Shown here one piece after another: positions 43,603 to 55,678 of a stretch of 64,000 nucleotides of DNA (position 1 is its first letter; every line of letters begins with the position of its first letter). The DNA is from Trichaptum fuscoviolaceum (lineage: Eukaryota; Basidiomycota; Agaricomycetes; Hymenochaetales; Trichaptaceae), in assembly GCA_910574455.1 (NCBI GenBank), contig CAJSYZ010000003.1:1612001-1676000 (forward strand), written 5' to 3'. The notes under the pieces were generated by a model, which worked only from the letters and a program-made list of their open reading frames with translations, ran no database searches and was not told the origin of the DNA. The translations under genes and the position numbers were made by a program.

Positions 43603-43951
43603 GGAAGGGAAGGAACGTATGTAGACGCTTTAGAAGAGACTCGGAGGCGTTGAGTCTCAATTTGTTTTCCATATTTGGCCCTTATATACATCTCCATTTT
43701 CGGCGAGTAACTTCCCTCCTGAATTTCATTACCACTGAAGGTAACCTTCACACTCTCCTTCCGCCTTCTCGATACTACACGCTCTCAGGAGCCAAGGGCG
43801 AACTTGATACGACAAGAAGCCTCAAAATTAAGCTGTGGTTCTTATTGTGGTGCAGTGGTAATCGGCGTGACCGAATAACACACAGTGTTGCGACGGCCAC
43901 GCCTCAACGCGTTCTTCATCACTTTCATCACCATTCTACGCGTACTTTAAA
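43603..43951. promoter_or_regulatory. Divergent upstream region, nucleoside transporter / kinesin-3
   Basis: These 349 bp between two divergent start codons should carry both promoters. No specific element is convincing. A long run of overlapping open frames here is noise. Confidence 0.4.
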
Positions 43952-46900
43952 ATGGCAGAGGCAGGAGATGGGAATATCAAGGTTGTTGTGCGATGTCGGC
44001 CTCTGAACTCGCGCGGTGAGTTGTGTTGATGTGATCTGAAAACTGCATACTTTGCTGACGACAAGTCCTATCTCATTGCTCGTTCTTCCAAATTTTGGCA
44101 AACGTTGTATGGACTGGACATAGAGCTGGCGCGTGGTGCGAAACCACTTATTCGAATGGAGGGAAACTCGACGTTCCTCGATCCACCAGAAGCAGGCAGT
44201 TCGCAGGCCCAAGCATCCTCCGGTCGCGCAACGGAGAAGAAGACTATGTCGTTCAGCTTTGACAAGAGCTACTGGTCAGCTGGAGAACGAGATGATCCAC
44301 GATATTGCTCACAGCAAACATTGTATAACGATCTGGGGAAGGAATTGTTAGATCATGGATTCGCGGGGTTCAATGCGTGTATTGTGGCTTGTGCGTTACT
44401 TCAGTCCTGCTCTTGCTTGCCTTCGTACTCAGAACTTCTGTAGATGGACAAACAGGTATATCATCCAGAACAAGCTTGAATGACTTCTGACAATATGTAT
44501 AAGGTTCTGGGAAGTCGTATAGTATGATGGGCTGTACGTTCTCGAGTTTAACAATACTTCTGACTTCTGCTAACATACCTACAGACGGTGCCGATAAAGG
44601 AATTATACCTCTAACATGTGCCGAGCTCTTCCATCGACTGGACGAAAAGACAAGCGCCGATTCGAATGTGTCTTTCACTGTTGAAGTCTCGTACATTGAG
44701 ATTTACAACGAGAAAGTCCGTGACCTCTTAAATCCAAAGAACTCAGGCAACCTGCGTGTCCGTGAACATCCGAGTCTAGGTCCGTATGTGGAGGACCTCT
44801 CCAAGCTCGTGGTGTCCAGCTATGACGAGATGATGACACTCATGGACGAGGGGAACAAGGCGCGAACCGTTGCCGCGACGAACATGAATGAGACGTCTTC
44901 GCGCTCGCACGCTGTCTTCACTCTCATTCTGACTATGAAGCGGCACGATCCGGACGCGAATCTAGATACAGAGAAGGTTTCGCGTATAAAGTGAGTGCTT
45001 TGTTGTCATAATATTGAATTGTGCTGATGCTCCAATAGCCTTGTGGATTTGGCAGGTTCGGAGCGTGCAAATTCGACGGGCGCAACTGGGCAACGTCTAA
45101 AGGAAGGCGCAAATATTAACAAGTCGTTGACGACACTGGGGAAGGTTATTTCAGCACTTGCTCTGGCCAGTCAATCGGATGGGAAGAAGGGAAAGAAAGG
45201 GAAGGCCGAGGATTTCATTCCGTATCGTGACTCTGTTAGTTACATTGAAGTAACTCGACTCTGAATGGATTGCGAACTCATTATGTTTTCATTTAGGTAT
45301 TAACATGGCTACTCAAGGATAGTCTGGGAGGAAACTCCAAGACAGCAATGATTGCCGCTATCTCGCCTGCAGACTATGAAGAAACTCTGAGTACGCTTCG
45401 GTATGCTGATCAAGCGAAAAAGATAAAGAATAAGGCTGTCGTCAACGAGGATCCGAATGCTAAACTTGTTCGCGAACTTAAGGAAGAACTTGACATGCTC
45501 AGAGGTACGGCAATTATTCATTGTTCTGTAAGTATGCCGTGTCTCACTTTATAATTAGCACGCGTTGCCGGCTCATCAGTTGAAGAGTACTACGACCCGA
45601 AAGTCCCTCCGGAGAAGCAGAAGGTCACATATCAGACGAAGGACGGCAAACTCAAGACTGTCACAAAGGCGGAGCTGCAGGAACAACTGGAGACTAGCGA
45701 GAAGCTCATGGAAAGCTTGAATGAGACATGGGAAGAGAAACTTCAACGTACGCAAGAAGTACAGAAGGAGCGGGAAAAGGCTTTGGAGGAGCTTGGTATA
45801 ACTGTTGAGAAGAATCTGGTTGGTGTGCATACTCCAAAGAAGGTAATGTTTCTGCAAGCTTTTGGATAGAACAACACTGACTTTTGCTCTTCAGATGCCA
45901 CATTTGGTGAATCTGGTAAGTTGGAAGCAGATGCATAGTATATGAATGCCAACCCTGAGCCTTTCTTATCAGAATGAGGATCCTTTGATGAGTGAATGTC
46001 TCATCTACCAGCTTAAGCCCGGTCGTACTTTGGTCAGTTTAAAACTGTTATCATGCCATTTACATATTATTGACGCTTGTACGTTTGTCTTTAGGTAGGG
46101 CGGCTTGACAGTGAGAAACCGTTGGCCATACGACTAAGTGGAGACAATATTGGCGAAGAGCACTGCTATTTCGAAAACACAGACGGCAAAGTAACCTTAC
46201 ACGCTCTACCCGGCTCTGTCACTGTGCGTTGGTGCATTCTATGAACGGATCGGATCTTGCTGACTTTATTATCCAGTTTTTGAACGGGAAAGAGTTGGTT
46301 CCAGATCAGGTACTTTTCGTTAGATTACAGTCCATGAACTAGTCTAATGAATAATATCTTGGCATAGTTATACAAACTTCGTTCCGGATATCGAATTATC
46401 TTGGGTATAGTCTTTACTAATTGCTATTTGAATATACTACTAATGCTCTACATAGGAGAAAATCATGTTTTCAGATTCAACAATCCGGAAGAGGTGCGCA
46501 AGCAAAGAGATCGTGCAAATGCGAAAACTTCCATGCATCTTAGCATCACTGCTGCCGACCTTCAGATAATGGACGGTCAAGGTACCCCAGTGACGAGGCC
46601 GGACTCCCCTTCATCTTCCGCCGATCTCGAGGACGTGGACTGGAATTTTGCAAAGCGGGAAGCGGCATTTGCTCGGTTGGGCTTAGACCCTGCGCTCGAT
46701 AATCTACCGGACGAGGATTTAAACAAGCTGTACGAGAAGATCACGAAGGTGAAGACGCTAAGAGATATAAACGCTAAGCGCCCGGAAAGTAGTCTATCTC
46801 AAGCGGATGATGTTTGGAGCGAATCTGGGAAGCCTATGGCTAGTGACGCCATGACTGATGATACGAGTGTCGACGCCGGCGCGAGCAATGGAAGCCCTGA

Positions 46901-49754
46901 TATGGATAATACTATCCACACAGCTCAGGAACAGCTGGAATTACGGAAAGCTGACTTCGAATCCCGTCTGCAAGCTATGAGCGATGGAGGTTCTTCTGAG
47001 GCAGAAGACTTGAAAGCGGAGAAGGAGCAGATGGAACATCAGCTTAAGCTCGTCCAGGTACAGATGAAACGCATTCTCGAAGCGAAGGCTCGCGGAGCTT
47101 CTACAGCGGAGCTTGCGGCCATCGAACCTGTTATCTACACTGCGAAGCAGTTACGCTTGATCCGGAAGGTTTTAGACAGGTGGAGAGCGCACCGTTCTTT
47201 TTCCATGGCCGAATCGGTATTGACGAATGCGATTGCCGTTAAAGAGGCAAACATCATTAGCAAGGAACTAGGAAAGGACGTCTCTTATAACTTTACGATA
47301 GCTTCTGGGGGTTCGCTGGCTGCCCCACGGTCAGCCTTAGCCAACATTGCCGGTTTGGACGAGTTTGGAGACGTTGCCGACCCCGTTCTGGCGTCTGCCA
47401 CTCAGCCTTCAGTCGGAGTAAAGGTTCTGGACAAACGGCACAACGCGATTTATGTGTGGTCGTTTGACCGTCTACAGCAACAACTACAGCGCATGCGCAA
47501 TCTCACGACTTTCATTGACAGGCCCTCTTATTCTCGCCACTTCTCATCAGAAGAGCCATTTTACGATTCTCCACCTCCTGACTTCTCCTTCATTGGAAAT
47601 GCAATGGTCTCCCTCTCACCCTTGTCTAGACGAATATCGTCAACCTGCATAGCACCAATCTTCTGTCGATATACCGCCGAAGCAATTGGCTCGTGTCGGA
47701 TAGAACTGAAGGTCGTAAATACCGTTCTTCCCAATAGACTAAACGGCGGTTCTGGACCTTCGACGCGCTCATCTTCACCTATACCTAATGCCATACCCAG
47801 CGGAAGCAAACTCACATTCATACTTACAGTAGACTCCGTTAAAGGCTTGTCTTCACATGACTTCTCATCAGCTCATACTCAAGTTCGGCTTTCTGCATTT
47901 GTGGGGCCCACGGTCTCTGCCGAGGAGATGTTCCCTTCAAATGCTATAGATTTAGATACATCGAGCCTTTCCGACATGAAACTTCGAAAGCAATTTTCCA
48001 TTGCAGTTACATCAAAGGTTTCCCAATACCTTCGGCGAGGATATGCGCCTATAGAGTTCTTCGCTCGTGTCACTCCAACTTACTTGGAACGATTGGAGCG
48101 ATGGGACGAAATGCGAGAACACAAGGATTCATCAGCCCGCAGTTCCCAAGAGCATGTCGAGAGAAAACCTCCTGCTCCCCAACCCAATATGCGACGGTCC
48201 GAAACGGAGTTCTTAGTTGAAGAAATTCATGACGTAGCCACGTGGCTGCAAGTTCGCGAGCTTGCGCCGGATGGACAATATGCGCCAGTACCAGTAATCT
48301 CGCAAGGTGGCATCGATCCCGGCTGTTTTTCACTCCGTCAAGGACTACAGAGACGGATAACTCTGACACTAACGTCAAATTCAGGGCGTCAACTACCTTG
48401 GACAGAAATCACGCGAGTCCGCCTAGGACATGTTCGTTTACTAGATCCTAAAGGTCGACTCCACGAGTCCACTTCCAAGGAGGTGTTTGACCTGAGCCTG
48501 TTAAAACAGCAAGACCTTGGTTTCAAACCTGATGGAACTGGTTATCTATCTGCCACTGCCCTATGGGATTCTAGTGTTCACGATTGTGCTCTATTAAATC
48601 GCGTAACTGTGGCTAATCATCGTATACTTCTTCAGCTAAACTGGTTTGTGTCAGTGGAGAATTGCGCCGACCCCATACAGTTCAACATGGATGTCGCTGT
48701 TTCGATGCACATGAGGGACGCTAGCCCGCCGTCTAGGTTCATGACGTTCTTCGGGTCTTCGAAGGTCATGTCAAAAACTAGCACTGTATTCAGTGTCAAG
48801 TTTTCCCCGCCTCTCACGCGATCGCCCAAAGATCTTTGGCGATTAGATACTTCTGAAAAGTATGTCCGCGGAGAGGAATCTTTGGGCACTTGGAAGCCTC
48901 GTGGCATATCGGTTGTGGAAGATCACGACAGACTGGTGACCACGGAGCGGCGAGCAGCAGATGTGCAAGCTATCCGCACAATCCTCAGCATCTCTCCCCC
49001 TTCTACGACCCAATCTGGCTCAGCGATATGGGGAGGGGAGGAACTCCTTAGGAAATCTCTTGCGCTTTGGCAAAAGCAGTTTGGACACGCAGGAAAGGTA
49101 CGAACTCTCATCTTCGTGAAGCACATTTGTAGGCTGACAGATATATACTCAGATCATCTTAAGCCAAGAACCATCAGAACGTGACCCGAAGATCGACACG
49201 TTTGCCAAAGTAGAAGGATTCGATTTCCTGAAGGAACCGAAGTTTGTTGCGACAGCCAGGCTCATGGCTCGAAGGTAAACTTCGCAATCACAGATAATAC
49301 AGCTCAGCACTAACTAGTAATACTACAGTGACAGTCCGACGAAGAAGGGCCACCTCATGATAATGACTGATGCCATGGAGAACACTTGGGAGAAGAGATG
49401 GTTTGTGCTGAAGCGGTAGGCAAACTCTTCTGTCCGTGCTATCTGTATGCTGTAGACTTACTGGTTTTGACAGGCCATATCTTCATGTTTACTCTCATTC
49501 GGATGAGAAGGAGGAAACTGCTGTTATTGGGCTGAACGGTGTTAACATAGAATTCAATCCCGAGATGGAGGCTCTTCTTGGAGTGAGCTTTTTCTTGCTC
49601 TATAACAAGACATGTTGCTAACAGTGTTTTGATTTAGAAACGTTTCACATTCACTCTTTTTACCGCATCTAATTCATACGCGCTTGCTGCGCCTAATGCA
49701 AAGGAGCTCCAGTCATGGGCAACTAAGCTCGACCCTACACGACTTCTATCATGA
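43952..49754 (+). CDS. unc104: Kinesin-3 motor (Unc104/KIF1 type) with FHA and PH domains
   Basis: Kinesin-3 carries early endosomes and other vesicles toward microtubule plus ends in hyphae. The motor opens [20 protein letters not shown]. The P-loop GQTGSGKS is spliced from three exons, including a 12 nt exon (44444-44455) and a 30 nt exon (44504-44533). Later motifs are [11 protein letters not shown] (switch I), [17 protein letters not shown] (switch II), [17 protein letters not shown] and [18 protein letters not shown] short neck coiled coil leads into an FHA domain ([23 protein letters not shown]). A 927-codon exon (46401-49184 open) holds the middle region with coiled coil, KIF1B-like and DUF3694-like segments. 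The C-terminus has a PH domain ([33 protein letters not shown]) for lipid binding, ending [12 protein letters not shown]. Spliced length is around 1,600 residues, normal for this class. Confidence 0.97.
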
Positions 49755-50210
49755 CCTTACGACGGTTTATACTCAACATTGCATATTTTTCATGGATTGT
49801 TTTTGTCATTCACTCAACTCTTCCTCATTTGTTGCTATTATGGCTCACATATATACGGTCTAAACCACACCATTTTCCTCGCTATGGCATATTTGTTACC
49901 CTGTGTTTGGATCACCCTACTACATACCCGTATGATATCACTCAGTATAGCTATCCCGTCGATGTCTGTCCTTCCCTTCACCCCTTCCCTTTCCCTTCAT
50001 TTTCCTTATTACGGTGCAATGTATTGTATAGTAGAACTTTCGGGGCCAGTATATGGATTAGAAGAAACTTGCTATCCGTGCAACGTTATGACAAATCAAA
50101 TGATAACTAATCCTAAGAGCCATTAATTTGTACAAGATACATATGCACTAGCCTGCTCATTATAGACAATGCAATAAAGGCTACCAGATTGCAAAGCAGA
50201 TACATGATTA
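49755..50210. other. Convergent 3' region
   Basis: Between the ends of the kinesin and acyl-CoA dehydrogenase genes. Pyrimidine-rich and without coding signal apart from short chance frames. Confidence 0.5.
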
Positions 50211-52217
50211 TTATAGGCGAGAGTCTTTGGGCATTTTTCTGACGGCTTGTCGTACGCCGAGGTCGGCTAGAACATCCTCTGCTCCACCAAGAATGGCATC
50301 GAAGGGAGATGTTCGGTGGAACTGAAGGAGACATATGTGATTTAATACTACGTGTAGACAGGCGGAGGCGCTTCAAACTCACGTTTTCGATGAACTTGCC
50401 CATGCCAGACACAGTGATACCTCGTCCACCAAATACCAAAGTGGCATCTTCGGCGATTTCCCGCCCGCATTTTGTGATGTATAGCTTCAGCAAAGCTATC
50501 TGTCCTGCAATCTTGTCGGCTTGCTCCGCATACGACATCTGAATTCGTAAAGAGAACTTAGGCTTGTGTACAAAGAAAATGATGAGGGTTTCTTACGTTG
50601 TTCATTTGGTGCGTCACATTTTCGAGCCAGGCCTGGCATGCTTCAACGCGAGCAATCATACCTGCAAGTTTGGCACGAACGACGGCCTGAGAAACCAGTG
50701 GCTTTCCGTATGCCTTGCGCTGGTTTGACCACCTTTAAAAGGTTTGTTAGGTCTATCCGTATTACATAGTTTATGACTTACTTCAGGCATTCTTCTACAA
50801 TCAGTCGCTGAGTCCGTAGTGCGACACAGACAATCATCCATCGTTCGTGATTGAAGTTACTCAAAATGACCTAGTGATATCAGCGATACTGCGTGTTTGA
50901 GTTTAGTGGATTTCGTACCTTCAAACCATCCCCGTCCTTACCGACCGTGTTCGCAACCGGGACGCGAACCTTGTCGAAAGTGACAAAGGCTGTCCCAGCA
51001 GTAGACGAGTAGCTTGTCTTAATCGCCTTCGTCTCGACTCCTTCGCCTCTGGGGATGAGGAGAACGACGTATCCTTTCTCCGTCCGGCAGCCAGTCGTGA
51101 AATAGTCCGCAAATGTGCCATTCGTAATCCACTTCTTGGTGCCAGACACAACCCAGTGGTCCCCATCCAGGACCGCTGTAGTCTGGAGGCCGGCGACGTC
51201 ACTGCCCGCAAACGCTTCAGAGATGGCTAGGCAGATGAATTTCTTGCCAGAGAGAACATCCGGGACTATCCGGTCCTGGAGTTCCTTCGATCCGAAGTTC
51301 AAGACGGGTGGCAAGCCAATGACACCTCCTGCGAGGAGACCGTCCATTGAACCTCGTAGACCCAGCCGACCGTACTCAAAGGATATGATAAGCTAAAGGA
51401 TAATGAGACATAAATGCGTGGAATATAAATACAAACACAGACTTCGTGGAAGTAGTCGAATTCTTCGGGTTTTACAAGGCCGCCCATGAGAGTCCGGCCT
51501 TTCAGGTGCTTTCCCGGGCCAAGACGCATAGCGTGGATATTCATCTCAGATATCTTGTCCACGACCGATTGGCTGATTCGCTTCCCGTCATCTTCTCGGA
51601 GGCGCATCTCAGGTTCTATGACCTCCATGACAAACTTCCGCATCGCCTTCTGGAATTGGCGGTGGTTCTCGGTGTAGTATGGGCTGTGGAAGCCATCGCA
51701 TAACCATGTAGGTTCGGCATATGGTACCTTTGATAACTCGCCAACACCAAGAGCTTTCACCGTCTCCTTCTCGCCAGAAATAGTTCCTATCTGCAGGCGC
51801 TTGTATTGCGGCCTAAGAAGCACTTCATGCCTATGTAGTCCGTAGAACGCCTCTGTTGCATCCTTGCCCGCTGGTAACTATAAGTTAGCAACGAATAGAA
51901 TGTATATCTCATAATACACACCGATAGCTCCAGCTAGCAGCACTGCAGCGCCTCCGGGATGCAAGTCAGCAAACCGCGAAACATCGTAGACCTTTGCGTC
52001 AACAACAATCCACTGCAAGTTGTGCAACGCAGGCGTTAGTAATACGTGGACAAGGATTGGCTACTACTAATCACTTAGTAGCCGAGCAGGACGCTCACCA
52101 AATCCCCCTCCTTGTTGTGCTAAACGTAGGTCAGAAGGAGCGCTAGGATTAACAGGTAATCTATGTAAGTACCTTTTCAACCTCCTCGAACGAGAACTCT
52201 TTGAGTACCTTTGCCAT
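50211..52217 (-). CDS. Acyl-CoA dehydrogenase with N-terminal cytochrome b5 domain
   Basis: A fusion of a haem-binding cytochrome b5 domain and an FAD-dependent acyl-CoA dehydrogenase, an architecture known in fungi. The b5 part starts at 52217 ([20 protein letters not shown]) and contains [15 protein letters not shown], with the first haem His, and FYGLHRHE, with the second. The dehydrogenase part runs through [58 protein letters not shown] and [20 protein letters not shown] (a consensus flavin region). It continues with [54 protein letters not shown], and [20 protein letters not shown]. It ends MPKDSRL. The substrate chain length cannot be read from the sequence. About 500 to 520 residues after removing about nine introns. 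The b5 domain may feed electrons, but this is inference. Confidence 0.95.
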
Positions 52218-52616
52218 AGTGAAGGTCGTGGACAAGAGGTAAACTGCAGCGTTTATGTTGGGGACCGGTTAAAGCTAAGTTATCCCTCAACTTGAAAGTA
52301 TTCACATGTCAACACTCAGGCTCTCGGTTTACCTGAAAAGGAAGATATACAGTATAATTCCATTCATGTGCCTGAAAATGATGCTGTAGCAATGGGGAAT
52401 CTCAGGGTGGTAATGGCTGGTTGCTCTCAGGCTGGATGTGTACATAGTTTCAATTAGCAATGTATGCTTTATCCGGTCTACACTATGGTCGTACAGTCGC
52501 TACATCTGCTTCTTCGTTTGGTCGATGTCTGAGCAATGTGCCATCGTGAGATGCGTTCCTTCCATGCATCTACAACAGGACTTGAAAACACGAGAACGAA
52601 GTGTCTGCGGCAGATC
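52218..52616. other. Gap between acyl-CoA dehydrogenase and deoxyhypusine synthase
   Basis: Upstream region of the dehydrogenase gene and 3' flank of DYS1. No further gene is seen. Confidence 0.5.
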
Positions 52617-53969
52617 TCACACCTGCGGCATTACACTTCCATCCTTCGCAAATGTCGCCGCCACTATCAACGGGAAAACAAGAGTCGCATCGGCGAAAAC
52701 CTTCGAGAATAGTAAGCTACAGCCTTTATGACAACTGGCCAAGTCATACCTTCACGGACTCAGACCCCGCACGAATCTTGCCCCAAGATACTGCTTCATC
52801 TGGTCGAGCTCCTGAGTCGGATCCGTCGAATTCTTGCCCGGTGTTCTGCAGGAACGGTGAGAAATAAATCATAGTCGATGTAAAAAAAGAGAAACTTACT
52901 ATGTAAACGGAGTAGTCCGCGCCGTTCCTCTGGAGACGACTCGTCAAAGATGGAAATCATAAAGAAATGGATGACTTACTATTAGCATTGCGTTCGCAAT
53001 CTGATGCTTGCAAACCCCTCCACCGAGAATGATCATGCCAGCCTTTTTTGCAGTACGTGACAACTCATTGAGGTTTCGGATATCTTTTACAATATCTATA
53101 ATGAGTCCCGGATTCCGGAATGAATGGAAGTATATCATGTCTCCTAGCGAGCCATCTGTCAAAGCCGGGCAAAACACCGGAATATCGTTCTGCGGGGCAG
53201 TTTAGCGGGGTAGATATGTATGCGGCAGGCTAAATGCGTACTTTATATGCCCAGTAGTATACAGACTCTTCGTTGTTTATCTCCTTCCCAAGCCTACGGA
53301 TAACCGAGCTTGGTGTCCATACCTCTCCGGTTTCCTTCTGCTCCTCTAACATCTTATCCAAGATGGGCGTTAGCCAGTCCTCAAATTTGCAGTAATTATC
53401 GTTGGGAACGACAAGGTTCCCTATTCTGTTCATGCCTCGTCTCCGAAGGTCTGCCCCGTCTAGGTTCCAGTCCGCAAGATAGGTCTTTCCAAGGCATTTG
53501 ATGAAGTCCTCTTCGATCCCGCCAGCGGTAGTGACGATTGCTGAGACGTGCTTGTGCTTCACAAGGTATAAGATGACTTCTCGTAGACCAGACGAGATCA
53601 AGTTGGAAGTGTATCCCAGAAAGACCTTGCAACGAGTCTGAGCGCGTACCTCAGGATTTCGATAGTCTTCGGCTTCAAATTCAGTCAAGGGTTCGTCCGA
53701 GAGCCGCCATTTGCGCTGATTGTCCATAGATACACATTAAGACACATTCAGACAGAAGACAGCAAGCTGACCATTTTGTTGATAATATTGATCGCACGTC
53801 CGAGGCTTGTCGCCTGAAATCCAATGCGTTCATAGCTGTACAGCAGGTCCTGCAGGTTTAACGACTTATCGAAATCTGGCCCTTGAACAGATACCGCGGT
53901 GTCGGGGATAGCTTCTGACGGTTGAAGGACAGCAGCAGAAGCTCCAGATGGTACCAATTGCTCGCTCAT
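52617..53969 (-). CDS. DYS1: Deoxyhypusine synthase
   Basis: This enzyme transfers the aminobutyl group of spermidine to a lysine of eIF5A, using NAD, which is essential for translation elongation. The start at 53969 gives [20 protein letters not shown]. Landmarks are [89 protein letters not shown] joined to [20 protein letters not shown], and [20 protein letters not shown]. Then come [20 protein letters not shown] and [10 protein letters not shown], which carries the active-site Lys. The last exon ends [19 protein letters not shown]. About 370-400 residues after removing six introns, as usual. It is divergent from MOB1. Confidence 0.97.
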
Positions 53970-54286
53970 GTGATTAGATAGCTACAGGAAAGTAGAAGAT
54001 ACAAAGAAACGTATGGTGAAGTAGAGCGAGCTGGCCGCTGGTGAAACAAAAGTATTATGCAAATTTTAAGGATTGCTTGATTATGTTATTGATCAAGTTA
54101 AGACCTAAAAAGGACACTTGTAAAATATAAGTTAGTTAAGAACTTAATTAAAAAGGTAATTATTCTGTTATATAGTTTGCGTCACGGCGTGACAACTCGC
54201 GCCTGGACATCGCCGATGATGGACGCGATCTTGAACTACATCGAACAGCGACCGACCACATACAACATCCAGCCTTTGCTATTTAA
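53970..54286. promoter_or_regulatory. Divergent AT-rich upstream region, DYS1 / MOB1
   Basis: 317 bp separate the start codons. The segment 54055-54175 is strikingly AT-rich (attttaagg, ttaattaaaa, gttatatag), unlike the surroundings. This may be a nucleosome-poor core promoter; no individual motif is certain. Confidence 0.45.
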
Positions 54287-55399
54287 ATGTCTTCATTCTT
54301 TGGACTGTGAGTAACTGAACCTCGATATATCTGATACCAAAATACAGCTTACCTACGTCGCTAGTGGAAAGACGAGGACTTTCAAACCTCGCAAAGATGC
54401 TCCTGAAGGCACAAAGCAATATCAGCTCCGAAAGTATGCGGAAGCGACCTTGGTAATATTTCACAGATGATATGCTTAAGGGCATCTACTATAACTTTCA
54501 TATACTTTCAGGGCTCTGGAAATCTTCGCCTAGCTGTGCAACTACCTGAAGGAGAAGACACGAATGAGTGGCTTGCTGTGCATAGTCCGTTCATTGCATC
54601 AGACTGCCGAAGGAACGGAATTGAACGTCTTAATTCTCTCAGCTGTTGACTTCTTTAACCATCTGAATATGCTGTACGGGACAATCACGGAGTTCTGTAC
54701 TCCAGAAGAGGTGCGTGACATAGTCTCGGCCGGTGCATACGTATATCTGATGAGTAGCAACATCATATCAGTGTCCGATTATGTCTGCAGGACCTAGGTA
54801 TGCCTTCAAATTATTCCGTCTTCCTGGTCTAAATGTAAGGCAGATACGAGTATCTTTGGGAAGACGGAGTCAGATACAAGCGACCAACGAAACTGCCTGC
54901 CCCGGAGTATGTGGACGCGCTAATGAACTGGGCCCAATCATTACTGGACGATGAAGCTGTTTTCCCTAATAAGATAGGTATATAGGGTACTTTCTTTCAT
55001 ATGTTACTCCACTGACGATTAGTCCAGGTGTCCCTTTTCCTAGGAACTTCCGTGATACTGTACGGACAATTGTACGACGGTTGTTCCGTGTGTATGCGCA
55101 TTTGTACAGCAATCACTTTGATCAGATCTGTGCTCTTGGCATAGAAGGTATGTACCACAGCCACTCCTCTGAATGATTCTTCTATCTATGGTTGAACTTA
55201 CTTTGTTTATCCATAGCACACCTTAACACAAGCTATCGTCATTTTTTCCTATTTATCAATGAAGTGAGTGACACATTATAACTTTTTGTTGTTGTTATTA
55301 ATTGATAATCATTCACAGTTCGATCTCGTCGACAAGAAGGAATTGGCTCCACTAGATGAGCTTAACGAAGCTATTTTAGCCGAGGACAAAGTAAGATAG
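54287..55399 (+). CDS. MOB1: MOB kinase activator 1
   Basis: Mob1 binds and activates NDR/LATS-type kinases (Dbf2 in yeast) in mitotic exit, septation and hyphal morphogenesis. Exon 1 encodes MSSFFGL, joined to LTYVASGKTRTFKPRKDAPE and GTKQYQLRKYAEATLGSGNL. Next is RLAVQLPEGEDTNEWLAVH, then VDFFNHLNMLYGTITEFCTP. A 26 nt exon (54772-54797) supplies CPIMSAGPR, which with the preceding FC gives two of the four zinc ligands; FRVYAHLYSNHFDQI supplies the two His ligands. The C-terminus reads NTSYRHFFLFINEFDLVDKK and ELAPLDELNEAILAEDK, where the frame either continues to a TAG at 55399 or is spliced at gtaaga after AEDK. Total length is about 215 residues, as expected. Confidence 0.96.
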
Positions 55400-55678
55400 C
55401 TAACTCCTTACACTCCACCCCGTTTCGCAAGTCTTTGGGACGTTTGCCATTGATCCATGTGTAAGATTTGATTGTATTCTGATGTCTTCGGTCGCCTTGT
55501 AATGTTAATGTGCAACAATTATCTGCTGGCTTGCCTTAGATATCTGAGTTACAAGAAATTGAAATAAGGACTTGAGCATCAACAAATGTTACATCTAGGT
55601 CATACAACAACAAATGCTTCTCCTATCAGATCTTCGCGTAGTCTTCATTAGGCGTATACAAACGCGTGTCACTATATT

